Below, in pieces: positions 1 to 7,948 of a stretch of 64,000 bases of DNA. Numbering within the stretch: position 1 is the stretch's first letter; each line of letters opens with the position of its first letter. Origin of the DNA: Kribbella flavida DSM 17836 (GTDB taxonomy: Bacteria > Actinomycetota > Actinomycetes > Propionibacteriales > Kribbellaceae); assembly GCF_000024345.1 (NCBI RefSeq), contig NC_013729.1:4464001-4528000 (forward strand), written 5' to 3'. The position numbers and the translations under genes were made by a program. The notes beneath the pieces are model-generated. The model did not search any database and had not been told where the DNA came from. It saw only the letters and a list, made by a program, of their open reading frames with translations.

Positions 1-1300
1 GGCCGACCGCGATCCGGTGCTGCAGAAGGTCGGCGACAAGGTCCGGTTCGAGTTCGAGCAGACGTTCATGTTCTACCTGCCGCGGATCTGCGAGCACTGC
101 CTCAATCCCAGTTGCGCCGCATCCTGTCCCAGCGGCGCGATCTACAAACGCTCCGAGGACGGCATCGTGCTGGTGGACCAGGACCGGTGCCGGGGCTGGC
201 GGATGTGCGTGTCCGGTTGCCCGTACAAGAAGGTCTACTTCAACCACCGCACCGGCAAGGCCGAGAAGTGCACGTTCTGCTTCCCCCGCGTCGAGGTCGG
301 CCTGCCGACGGTGTGCTCGGAGACCTGCGTCGGCCGGCTGCGCTACATCGGGCTGATGCTGTACGACGCCGACCGGGTCCTGGAGGCGGCGTCGACCACG
401 GACGAGCACGGCCTGTACGAAGCACAGCGCGACGTCTTTCTCGACCCGTCCGATCCCGCCGTGCAACGAGAGGCCGAGCGGGCCGGGATTCCGCGCGACT
501 GGGTGGAAGCAGCCCAACGCTCGCCGGTCTACGCGCTGATCAACCGCTTCAAGGTCGCCCTGCCGCTGCATCCGGAGTACCGGACGCTGCCGATGGTGTG
601 GTACATCCCGCCGCTGTCGCCGGTCGTCGACGTGATCAAGGAGACCGGCGAGGACCCCGAGGACCGCGGCAACCTGTTCGCCGCGATCGACGCGCTGCGC
701 ATCCCGATCGAGTACCTCGCCGAACTGTTCACCGCCGGCGACACCGCACCGGTCGATCTCGTCCTGCGCAAGCTCGCGGCCATGCGGTCGTACCTGCGCG
801 ACATCAATCTGGGGCGCGATCCCGACAGCTCGATTCCGGCGACGGTCGGTATGACCGAGGAAGAGCTGTACGACATGTTCCGCCTGCTGGCCCTGGCGAA
901 GTACGACGAGCGCTACGTGATCCCACCGGCGCACGCCGAGCAGGCCCACTCGCTCGAGGAGCTGGCCACCGAGTGCTCGCTGGACTACGACGGCGGCCCG
1001 GGAATGGGCGGCTCGGGACCGTTCGGCGAAGGGTCGGGGGCACCCACACCGATCGCGGTCGAGAACTTCCAGATGCTGCAGGACCGGCAGACGGCCGACA
1101 CGCTCGCGGCGCCGGCCGGCAAGACAGGGCGGGTCAACCTGCTGAACTGGGACGGAAAGGGCGCGCCGAGCGGACTCTTCCCACCTCGCCCGGACGGTCC
1201 GGAGCCCGCGGCAGGTGACATGCCGGCCGATCCCGACGAGCACGGATCGACGGGTCAAGGCGGCACCGGCGGACTGACCGGCGGAGCTGATCTGCGATGA
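1..1300 (+). CDS. narH: Respiratory nitrate reductase beta subunit NarH (5' truncated by window edge)
   Basis: This is the electron-transfer iron-sulfur subunit of membrane-bound nitrate reductase NarGHI, passing electrons from NarI haem to the molybdenum subunit on the cytoplasmic side. The frame is open to base 2, so the N-terminus and the first cysteine groups lie outside. About 432 residues remain. Visible are the CEHCLNPSCAASCP cluster motif and CRGWRMCVSGCP. In the latter a Trp replaces one Cys, the known NarH signature for its [3Fe-4S] centre. A later CTFC and distal Cys residues follow. The C-terminal tail is Gly/Pro-rich and specific to actinobacterial NarH. The stop overlaps the narJ start by ATGA, so the genes are one operon. 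narG is expected just upstream. Identification is very secure. Confidence 0.97.
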   Translation, partial: ADRDPVLQKVGDKVRFEFEQTFMFYLPRICEHCLNPSCAASCPSGAIYKRSEDGIVLVDQDRCRGWRMCVSGCPYKKVYFNHRTGKAEKCTFCFPRVEVGLPTVCSETCVGRLRYIGLMLYDADRVLEAASTTDEHGLYEAQRDVFLDPSDPAVQREAERAGIPRDWVEAAQRSPVYALINRFKVALPLHPEYRTLPMVWYIPPLSPVVDVIKETGEDPEDRGNLFAAIDALRIPIEYLAELFTAGDTAPVDLVLRKLAAMRSYLRDINLGRDPDSSIPATVGMTEEELYDMFRLLALAKYDERYVIPPAHAEQAHSLEELATECSLDYDGGPGMGGSGPFGEGSGAPTPIAVENFQMLQDRQTADTLAAPAGKTGRVNLLNWDGKGAPSGLFPPRPDGPEPAAGDMPADPDEHGSTGQGGTGGLTGGADLR

Positions 1301-2001
1301 GCGCCAGGCATCCCGCGCCGAAGCTGCCCGCCGAGCAGCTCACCATCGCTTGGCAGTCCGCCTCGCTCCTGCTCGACTACCCCGACGAGGAGCTGCCGTC
1401 CCGGCTGGAGCTGATCGAAGGTCTGTGCCACCGGTTGCCGGCGGCTGTCGGCGAGTCGCTCCGATCGACCGTGCGCGACCTCCGCTCCGCGGACCTGGCC
1501 ACGATCCAGCAGGAGTACGTCGAAACCTTCGACACCCGGCGCCGTCACAACCTGTTCCTCACGTATTTCGCGCACGGCGACACCCGCCGCCGTGGAGTCG
1601 CGTTGCTGCGCTTCAAGCAGACCTATCTCCGCTCGGGTTTCGTGCTCGACGACACCGAACTGCCCGACCACCTCTGCGTGGTCCTCGAGTACGCCGCCAC
1701 CGTCGACCAGCGGCTCGGCTGGGGCCTGCTGCTCGACCACCGCCCCGGGCTCGAGCTGCTGCGGCTCGCCCTGGCCGAAGCCGGTTCGAGGTGGCACGGC
1801 GCCGTCGAGGCCGTGACGTCGACCCTGCCGCGGCTGGCCGGCGACGAGCTGGTTGCCATCCAGCGGCTCGCGGCCGAAGGTCCACCGCAGGAAGAGGTCG
1901 GCCTCACGCCGTACGCGACGCCCGCGTTCGACCCCTCCACCCAGCCTCCGGCCGCGGCTCAGGAGCTGCCGATGCCGACGTTCCCAGGAGCGCACCGATG
2001 A
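1297..2001 (+). CDS. narJ: Nitrate reductase molybdenum cofactor assembly chaperone NarJ
   Basis: NarJ is a cytoplasmic redox-enzyme maturation protein. It binds apo-NarG and holds it until the molybdenum cofactor is inserted and the NarGH complex docks on NarI. The 234-residue product has the usual length and an all-helical, TorD-like composition, with the LLDYPDEEL stretch near residue 25 typical of actinobacterial NarJ and a YVETFD segment near residue 75. The start is the ATG inside the narH stop (ATGA), and its own stop overlaps narI in the same way, so translation of narH, narJ and narI is probably coupled. The C-terminal roughly 40 residues are Pro/Ala-rich and likely disordered. Confidence 0.95.
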   Translation: MSARHPAPKLPAEQLTIAWQSASLLLDYPDEELPSRLELIEGLCHRLPAAVGESLRSTVRDLRSADLATIQQEYVETFDTRRRHNLFLTYFAHGDTRRRGVALLRFKQTYLRSGFVLDDTELPDHLCVVLEYAATVDQRLGWGLLLDHRPGLELLRLALAEAGSRWHGAVEAVTSTLPRLAGDELVAIQRLAAEGPPQEEVGLTPYATPAFDPSTQPPAAAQELPMPTFPGAHR

Positions 2002-2711
2002 CCGAGATCCTCTGGGTGGTCTTCCCCTACGTCTGTCTGGCCGTCTTCGTCGTCGGCCACTTCTGGCGCTACCGCTACGACAAGTTCGGCTGGACCACCC
2101 GCTCGTCCCAGCTGTACGAGGACCGGCTGCTGCGCTGGGGCAGTCCACTGTTCCACTTCGGCATTCTCGCGGTGTTCCTCGGCCACGTGATGGGACTCGG
2201 CATCCCGAAGTCCTGGACCGAGGCGATCGGCGTCTCCGAAGGTCTCTACCACTTCCTCGCCGTCTCGATCGGCGCGATCGCCGGCTTCGGCACCGTGGTC
2301 GGACTGGCGATCCTGATCTACCGCCGCCGCACCGTCGGCCCGGTCTTCTCCGCGACGACCACGATGGACAAGGTGATGTACTTGTTCCTCGCCACGGTCA
2401 TCGTGCTCGGCCTGGTCAACACGGTCGTCGCCAACATCTTCGGCCACTACGACTACCGCGAAGGCGTCTCGGTCTGGTTCCGCGGCATCTTCCGCCTCGA
2501 CCTGCACCCCGAGCTGATGGCCGCCGCACCGCTGAGCTTCCAGCTGCACGGCCTGACCGCGATCGCGCTGTTCGCACTGTGGCCGTTCACCCGCCTGGTC
2601 CACGTCTTCAGCGCCCCGCTCGGCTACCTGACCAGGCCCTACATCGTCTACCGCAGCCGGGACGAGAAGATCGGCACTCACTCACCTCGCCGGGGCTGGG
2701 ACAACCCCTGA
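1998..2711 (+). CDS. narI: Respiratory nitrate reductase gamma subunit NarI (cytochrome b)
   Basis: NarI is the integral-membrane dihaem cytochrome b that oxidises quinol and feeds electrons to NarH. The 237-residue protein has five hydrophobic segments, as expected. The haem ligands can be placed: His53 and His63 (10 apart, in HFGILAVFLGH) and His184 and His202 (18 apart, in LHGLTA...RLVH). This is the same spacing as in E. coli NarI. I chose the ATG at 1998 because it overlaps the narJ stop and starts right at the first membrane segment (MTEILWVVFPY). It is the last gene of the nar operon. No nitrate transporter follows within the window. Confidence 0.96.
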   Translation: MTEILWVVFPYVCLAVFVVGHFWRYRYDKFGWTTRSSQLYEDRLLRWGSPLFHFGILAVFLGHVMGLGIPKSWTEAIGVSEGLYHFLAVSIGAIAGFGTVVGLAILIYRRRTVGPVFSATTTMDKVMYLFLATVIVLGLVNTVVANIFGHYDYREGVSVWFRGIFRLDLHPELMAAAPLSFQLHGLTAIALFALWPFTRLVHVFSAPLGYLTRPYIVYRSRDEKIGTHSPRRGWDNP

Positions 2712-2723
2712 AAAGCCACTGAA

Positions 2724-2746
2724 GCGCGGGGGGCGCCTCACCGCGC
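2724..2746 (+). terminator. Possible hairpin after narI
   Basis: GCGCGG and CCGCGC can pair across an 11-base loop just after the narI stop. There is no T-run and the stem is only 6 bp, so this is a weak candidate for the end of the nar transcript. The rest of 2712-2981 holds no gene that I can see. A promoter for the following RiPP cassette should lie there, but no convincing -35/-10 pair stands out. Confidence 0.3.
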
Positions 2747-2981
2747 CTCAGCCGTCCGGCACCCCTTGGCACGCGCCGCTTCCTGACGGACGACGAGCCA
2801 GGGCGTCGGCCACGTCGTGCGTGGTGACCTGGACACCCGCGGAAGACCTTCGAGTACGGCGACGAGTCCGCCCTTCGCCCGTGGCCACTTGCTGCCAGCA
2901 GTGCAACCAAGGCAACTGGACAGACGTCTAGATCAGGACGCGGCATTCACAGCGGAGCCGTTGAATCACAAAGGAGAAAAT

Positions 2982-3098
2982 ATGGAGCGCACGCAGGAGT
3001 TGCTCGACCTGGTGATCGGTGACCTGGAATCCGAGCTTCCCGAATTCGGTCAGCAGAAGGACCCGGTCACCTGCAAGGGGTTCTACTGCGAGATGTGA
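2982..3098 (+). CDS. Candidate RiPP (lanthipeptide-like) precursor peptide, 38 residues
   Basis: This short gene has an excellent ribosome binding site (AAGGAG, 5 bases before ATG) and ends 74 bases before a LanM-like synthetase. The peptide divides naturally. Residues 1-24 form an acidic, helical leader (MERTQELLDLVIGDLESELP, then EFGQ), and the C-terminus reads DPVTCKGFYCEM. That tail has one Thr (30), two Cys (31 and 36), two aromatics and no Ser, so at most one (methyl)lanthionine could form, for example Thr30 to Cys36. A disulfide or a linear product is equally open. The acidic leader with an LLDLVIGDLESEL-type helix resembles class II lanthipeptide leaders. No LanC, LanT or LanP gene is nearby. 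That it is a precursor is inferred from size, position and composition. Confidence 0.72.
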   Translation: MERTQELLDLVIGDLESELPEFGQQKDPVTCKGFYCEM

Positions 3099-3172
3099 GG
3101 CCACGCCCCGCCGGTCCGCTCGCCCCAGCCGGGGCGGGCGGTACCGGCTGGGGCCGGTAGCGAGGAGGACGA

Positions 3173-5485
3173 GTGGATCAGGCAGCGCAACGACTGGCGG
3201 CGGCCTGGGCCGGCGAGGCGGGCAACTTGCTGCCACCGGTGGTCAGCGTGGAGGACGACGTACTGCGGGTGGTGCGCCGGCCGAGTGGCCGCGCAGACGC
3301 GGAACTGCTCGCCGGCGCCCTTCCCGGGACGGTCGCTTCGATCCTGCTCGAAGTGTTCGACAAGCTCTCCGGAGCCTGCGTTAGGCTGCGCCAAGAATTC
3401 AAAGAGTTGATCGATCAGGATCTTCTGTGTCCGGCCAACGCCGCATTGTTCGGTGGATTGTCGTCGGAAATGGTATTGCTCGCGCTGTCCGGGCCGGAGG
3501 CAATTGGCCGTTACCGCGCCGGGCAGCAGGCCGATGCATTCATCAATTTCCTCGAGTGCTTCCTGCGTCGACTTCGGTCCGACCGGCGCGGCCGGGTCGT
3601 CGGGCTGACCGCGCACGATGCCGAGACCCACAACGGAGGCCAGCGGGTTCTCCGGGTCGACCTCGCCGACGGCACCAGGCTCGCCTACAAACCGCGGCCG
3701 GCCGACACCGAGCTGCTCTTCCTGGCGTCCGAGGACTCGGTGTTCGCGCTGCTCAACGCCCTGCCGCCGGCGTCCGGTGAGATCAAGCTCCCGGTCCTGC
3801 GCTGCCTCCCCGGCGACGGCACCTACTCCTGGCAGGAGTGGATCGAGCGACCCCCGCAGTGGGGCCTGATCGCCGGCTCCCCCGACCCCGAGCCCGACAC
3901 CGACACCGACTCTGATTCGGCCGCCGACTCCGACCCGTACTCCGGCCCAGGCCACGACGGCGTCCTGCAGCGGCGCCTCCACGGACTCGTCCTGGACCCC
4001 AGCGAAGCCGGCACCTTCTGGCACCGGGCAGGCTCTCTCACGGCCGCCTGCTTCGGCTTCGGCCTCACGGACCTGGCCGAGGGCAACCTCGTCACCGGAA
4101 CCCGCGCGGACGACCCGGACCCGCTGTACTACCCGATCGATCTCGAACTGGCTTTCCTGCCGGTACGACGGCTCGGAGAGACGGCCCTGGTGCCGGGCGA
4201 GTCGTCTCCCCACCATCACGTCGGCATGGAGGCCGAGCCTCGGCTGTGCAGCTCCGACGGCCCGGCGCTCTGCCTGGTCGAGTCATCGGACGGCAGCCTG
4301 GCCGCGCGGCGTCGGAGCGTCCCCTGGGCGCGCGACGAGACCCGCACCGTCGTTGCCGACACCAAGGGCAACACCGGCTACGCGGCGTACCTCCCGAGCT
4401 TTCTTCGAGGCATGTTCGACGCCTGGACGCTGATGTGCACCAACCGGCCCGCCCTCGTGGAGGCGATGGCTCGCCCGGCCGTCACGAGGGTCTTGCTGCG
4501 CGCGACAGCGGAGTACAGCAAGATCATCGACGACTACCTGCTCGACGGCGCCGCACTGCCCGACGGGTTGTCGCCGAGCGAACGAGAGCAGCTGCTCAGG
4601 CTCGACGTCCCTTACTACTACCGCTCGACCACAGGCGGACCTCTGCTGCACTGGGACCCGAGCAGCGGGCAGTCGCTCGAGAACGACGACGAGGACGCCC
4701 CGCGGCCCGCTGAGTGGATCCGCAACGGCGAGGGCTTCACCTTGGCGCGTCTGGGGGTCGCCCTGCGGGACGCGGTGGCACCGGTCGCCGGTGGACTCCG
4801 GCAGCAAACGCTGATCGACGAGACGCGAGGGGTGCGGCTCGCGGTCTTCGACGAGCAGTCCGGCGAGGTCAGCCTCGATTGGCAGCAGGCAGGACGGCGG
4901 ATCACCTATCGCTGGTCCGGGACGAAGGTGTCGCTGCGGTTGCGAGCGCTCGCCGACCTCACCGCCGTCCGCGACCGACTGCTTCGACTCGATGCCGTGG
5001 ACACGGCGTGGCGGGGCGAGTGGAGCGCTGGTGGGTTCTCGGACGTCGCGGCCGAGGACAGACTGCGCCGACTGACCGGCGCGGCGGCCGACTGGCTCCG
5101 GGGAGTCATCGACGAGCACGGCTGGCCAGGTCGTCTGCTCGTCGGCGACGAGGCAGCGGATGCGGCGGGTCGCCTGGTGCAGCACCTGGACGACCAGGTC
5201 GACTTCCAGTACGCCGCGCTGAAGCTGATCGAGCAGGCAGCCGCGTACGGCGACATGCCGGCCCGGCACGTGCCGTATCTGATCGACGCGATCCGGGTCG
5301 CCGAAGGGCGGCCGCAGCGCTACGGCACGAAGTTCGAGCCGGTCGACGGCGAGCTGGTCCCCTGCCGGCTGGAGGATCCGTCCGCCGTGGACGCGCTGCG
5401 TGCCGAGGCCGGTCTCGAGCCGCTGGCCGAGTACGCCGCCCACATCCGTCTCCGCTTCCCCCTGCCGACACCGGAGGTCCGATGA
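3173..5485 (+). CDS. LanM-like (DUF4135) lanthionine dehydratase without LanC cyclase, fused to a DUF6624-like C-terminal domain
   Basis: The 770-residue protein starts at GTG 3173 behind GAGGAGG. Residues about 90-560 match the lipid-kinase-like dehydratase half of class II lanthipeptide synthetases. Evidence is ETHNGG near 151-155 (usual form GDTHxGG), the LAYKPR lysine (Lys173), the loop TDLAEGNL (Asp300, Asn305) and YPIDLE (Asp323). In LanM enzymes the loop normally reads TDLHxEN. Here the His is Ala302, and the upstream Asp of GDxH is Glu151. The usual C-terminal zinc cyclase (about 350-400 residues with Cys/His ligands) is absent. Instead, residues about 642-760 (HGWPGRLLVGDEAA, then QHLDDQ, then YGTKFEP) resemble the DUF6624 family. 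Residues 238-262 are an Asp/Ser-rich insert. The stop overlaps the next gene (ATGA). It probably modifies the peptide encoded just upstream, and the exact chemistry is uncertain. Confidence 0.85.
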   Translation: MDQAAQRLAAAWAGEAGNLLPPVVSVEDDVLRVVRRPSGRADAELLAGALPGTVASILLEVFDKLSGACVRLRQEFKELIDQDLLCPANAALFGGLSSEMVLLALSGPEAIGRYRAGQQADAFINFLECFLRRLRSDRRGRVVGLTAHDAETHNGGQRVLRVDLADGTRLAYKPRPADTELLFLASEDSVFALLNALPPASGEIKLPVLRCLPGDGTYSWQEWIERPPQWGLIAGSPDPEPDTDTDSDSAADSDPYSGPGHDGVLQRRLHGLVLDPSEAGTFWHRAGSLTAACFGFGLTDLAEGNLVTGTRADDPDPLYYPIDLELAFLPVRRLGETALVPGESSPHHHVGMEAEPRLCSSDGPALCLVESSDGSLAARRRSVPWARDETRTVVADTKGNTGYAAYLPSFLRGMFDAWTLMCTNRPALVEAMARPAVTRVLLRATAEYSKIIDDYLLDGAALPDGLSPSEREQLLRLDVPYYYRSTTGGPLLHWDPSSGQSLENDDEDAPRPAEWIRNGEGFTLARLGVALRDAVAPVAGGLRQQTLIDETRGVRLAVFDEQSGEVSLDWQQAGRRITYRWSGTKVSLRLRALADLTAVRDRLLRLDAVDTAWRGEWSAGGFSDVAAEDRLRRLTGAAADWLRGVIDEHGWPGRLLVGDEAADAAGRLVQHLDDQVDFQYAALKLIEQAAAYGDMPARHVPYLIDAIRVAEGRPQRYGTKFEPVDGELVPCRLEDPSAVDALRAEAGLEPLAEYAAHIRLRFPLPTPEVR

Positions 5486-6567
5486 GCACGGCCGACTGGG
5501 CAGACTTCACCGCCCTGCCCTGGGAGACAACACCGATCCGCCGCCCCGGCGGATCACCCCCGCTGGACCCCGGTGCCGCGTACGCGGTGGTGCGGGCCGC
5601 TGTCGAACCGTCCCGCCACGGAGTGCTGTTCTTCACGGTGCCCGAGGTGCGCTTTCATCGCCCTCAGGGGCGGGTCGGTGGGCCTGGTGGGCTGTTGCCA
5701 GGACCGGAGGACGGCACGTTGACGGAGTACCTGCGGCGGGTTGCGGACGAGCCGGTGCTGCTCACCGTCCGAGAGCCGCTGGTGATCGACTTCCCGCTCT
5801 GGTCGACGGTACGCCGGCTGGTCGAGCCGCTGTGGAAGCGTGTCGGAGTACCAGTGGTAGCGGTGCAGAGTGAGCTGGTGGTGTCCGACCGGCTGGGGCA
5901 CAAGGTGAGGACCGACGGCTACCACAGTCTGCTCTGGGTTTTGCAGGGCCGTCTGAAGGTCGAACTGGCCGGTGGCGAGTCGCTCGACGGCCAGGCAGGC
6001 GACCTGCTGTCCTGGCCGGCACAAGCGGCTGAGATGACGGGCGACGAGTGTCTCTGGTTGCGCCTGCTCGTGCCGGTCGACAGCGTGCTGGCCAGCCGAT
6101 CCGTCAGTGACCTGCTGCTGCCCCGGCTTCAGCACCAGCGCGGAGTCGAGGAGACGCCTTACCTACCCCGCCGCGGGAAGGGCGAGCCAGGCCTGCCGAT
6201 GGCGCCGTTGGCGGAGACGGCTGAACGCCTGACCCGGCTCAGCACCCACGCCGAGGTGGAACGCAGCCTGCGAGTTCAGTGGACCAAACGGGTCAGTGCG
6301 GCGGCACTCGAACCAGCCCCCGCACCGAGCCGGTCGGAGGTCCTCATCGGCGACCGTCTCGTGGCTGCCGCACCGGTGATCCGGATGCCGGACGGCGAGG
6401 GATGGCTGTGGGCGGCGAACGGGCACGCGTTCACCGTCGGCGGCCAAGGTGGCGACGATCTGCTGGACCGGTTGCGGGCCGGGCCGGTCGAGGTGCGGAA
6501 CGACCACTACCTGCCTTTGTTGCGCCGGCTGTACTCGTTGCGAGCCGTGGAGGTGGTGGGCCGATGA
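5482..6567 (+). CDS. JmjC/cupin-fold protein lacking metal ligands (probable pseudo-oxygenase)
   Basis: This 361-residue protein is translationally coupled to genes on both sides by ATGA overlaps. It is recognisably a paralogue of the next protein. Both share an [IF]DFPLW segment, a central beta-core with a DLLxWPA element, and a variable C-terminal half ending in a winged-helix-like region. Where the next protein has HKD (the iron-binding HxD), this one reads RTD (Arg143, Asp145). Where the next has the distal His, it has Glu184. Loss of both His ligands predicts no Fe(II) chemistry. A role in substrate binding, or as a heteromer partner of the active enzyme, is more likely. The alignment was done by eye, so a shifted metal site cannot be excluded. 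Confidence 0.75.
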   Translation: MSTADWADFTALPWETTPIRRPGGSPPLDPGAAYAVVRAAVEPSRHGVLFFTVPEVRFHRPQGRVGGPGGLLPGPEDGTLTEYLRRVADEPVLLTVREPLVIDFPLWSTVRRLVEPLWKRVGVPVVAVQSELVVSDRLGHKVRTDGYHSLLWVLQGRLKVELAGGESLDGQAGDLLSWPAQAAEMTGDECLWLRLLVPVDSVLASRSVSDLLLPRLQHQRGVEETPYLPRRGKGEPGLPMAPLAETAERLTRLSTHAEVERSLRVQWTKRVSAAALEPAPAPSRSEVLIGDRLVAAAPVIRMPDGEGWLWAANGHAFTVGGQGGDDLLDRLRAGPVEVRNDHYLPLLRRLYSLRAVEVVGR

Positions 6568-7790
6568 ATCCCCTGGTGACTCTGGACAAGCTCGACTGGG
6601 CCGAGTTCGCCGAGCTGTACTGGGACCGGCACCCGGTCCTGATCCGCGGGGTGCGGCCGGTACCGTTCCGCGCCGACGAGGTGTTCTCGGCCGCGCTGCG
6701 TGCCCGGTGTGCGGAGGGCGGCGGCCGGATCGCGCCCAACGCCAGTGTCACGGTCGAGCAGACGGTGCAGGCCGACCGGGACGGGCTGCTGCCGGCCGAG
6801 AGCGACGGTTGCTTCGACGGTTACGAACGCCGAGTCGGAGACCGGCTCGACGGACGCAAGTACGCGCTGATCATCAGCGCCTTCCACGCCTTCGACTTCC
6901 CGCTGTGGGATCGCGAGCGCCGGTTCTTCGCCGGGCTGTGGGACGAGGTGGGCCTGCCCCTGACCAGCGCGATCACGACGCTCTTCCACGGCAACTACGA
7001 CCACAGCCCGGTCGGTGTGCACAAGGATCGCTTCGCCACCTTCATGTTCGGTCTGCGGGAGCGCAAACGGATGCGCTTGTGGACCGAGCGGCCCTGGACG
7101 GAGCAGGTCGGCAGCGTGGTCGACTACGAGCGGTTCCTGCCCAGTTCCTTCGCGGTCGAGGTCGAGCCGGGCGACCTGCTGTACTGGCCGGCCAGCTACT
7201 TCCACGTCGGGGAGAACTGCGGCCGGACACCGGCCACCAGCGTCAACATCGGCGTACCGCGGACCGAGCACCGGGTCTCCTACGAGCTGGAAGACCTGCT
7301 CGCCGACTCGGACCCCGCGAGATTGCTCGACGACGGCGGCCGGCTCGCGGTCCTTGCCGACGGCATCGATGCTCCGATGCGGCAGGAGGCTGGAGAGGTC
7401 CTTCCCTCGACGGTGCCGCCTGCCTTGGCCCAGGCACTGACGGCGCACGCGAAGTCGCTGACCGACCGAGTCGAGATGGTCTCCCTCAGGCGATGGACGG
7501 CCGGTGGTCTCGAGCCCGTGCCGCCGCCGGAACCTTTCCGCCCACTCGCCGACGGCCAGATCGTCGAGCTCGCACAGGGCGCCGACCTGGCGCAGTACCG
7601 CGGAGCGCTGGCCGCCAATGGGCACCTGATCACCGCGGACCTGCCCCCGGAGGCATTGCAGCTGCTCAGTTCAGGTCGCAGTGTTCGCGTCGACGCCGCC
7701 AACCGACCGGCTCTCGAGCAGTTGCTGGCGTGCCGAGCGCTTCGCTCAGCAGGAGGGGGCGCGGCCGGGGTCGAGGGCGCTGCGTACTGA
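6564..7790 (+). CDS. JmjC/cupin_4-type Fe(II)/2-oxoglutarate oxygenase
   Basis: This 408-residue protein contains a JmjC-like double-stranded beta-helix. HKD at residues 153-155 supplies the HxD pair, and SYFH places the distal ligand at His214, a spacing of about 60 as in bacterial RoxA/YcfD-type hydroxylases. The DLLYWPASYFHVGEN stretch is typical of the family. The C-terminal half (about 260-408) carries helical and winged-helix-like material, as in cupin_4 proteins. It is the last gene of the cassette and overlaps the preceding one by ATGA. Oxygenases of this fold hydroxylate side chains of proteins or peptides, so the cassette peptide (Lys32, Asp27, Pro28 or an aromatic) is the obvious substrate. 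The target is inferred. Confidence 0.82.
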   Translation: MNPLVTLDKLDWAEFAELYWDRHPVLIRGVRPVPFRADEVFSAALRARCAEGGGRIAPNASVTVEQTVQADRDGLLPAESDGCFDGYERRVGDRLDGRKYALIISAFHAFDFPLWDRERRFFAGLWDEVGLPLTSAITTLFHGNYDHSPVGVHKDRFATFMFGLRERKRMRLWTERPWTEQVGSVVDYERFLPSSFAVEVEPGDLLYWPASYFHVGENCGRTPATSVNIGVPRTEHRVSYELEDLLADSDPARLLDDGGRLAVLADGIDAPMRQEAGEVLPSTVPPALAQALTAHAKSLTDRVEMVSLRRWTAGGLEPVPPPEPFRPLADGQIVELAQGADLAQYRGALAANGHLITADLPPEALQLLSSGRSVRVDAANRPALEQLLACRALRSAGGGAAGVEGAAY

Positions 7791-7948
7791 CAGGGCGACG
7801 TCGAGTTCCCTGTGGTCGGTCCAGGGAGCCCTTTCTCGAAGGCTTCCTCGTTCGATGGGTGCTGCACGAAGCGCACGGGGGCCTCGACCGCCGGACCCGC
7901 CGCAATCTGACCTGTAACGAGGGCCATACTCCCGGACATGGGTCGGGC

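Noticed and set aside
112-1218. Long arginine-rich frame overlapping narH on the same strand
   Set aside because: Shadow frame of the high-GC narH gene. The composition is Arg/Pro/Gly-rich with no motif, while the narH frame carries all iron-sulfur motifs.
3173-5485. Annotation as a full class II lanthipeptide synthetase (LanM)
   Set aside because: Too short (770 versus about 1000 residues) and no LanC zinc-ligand region. The C-terminus looks like DUF6624 instead.
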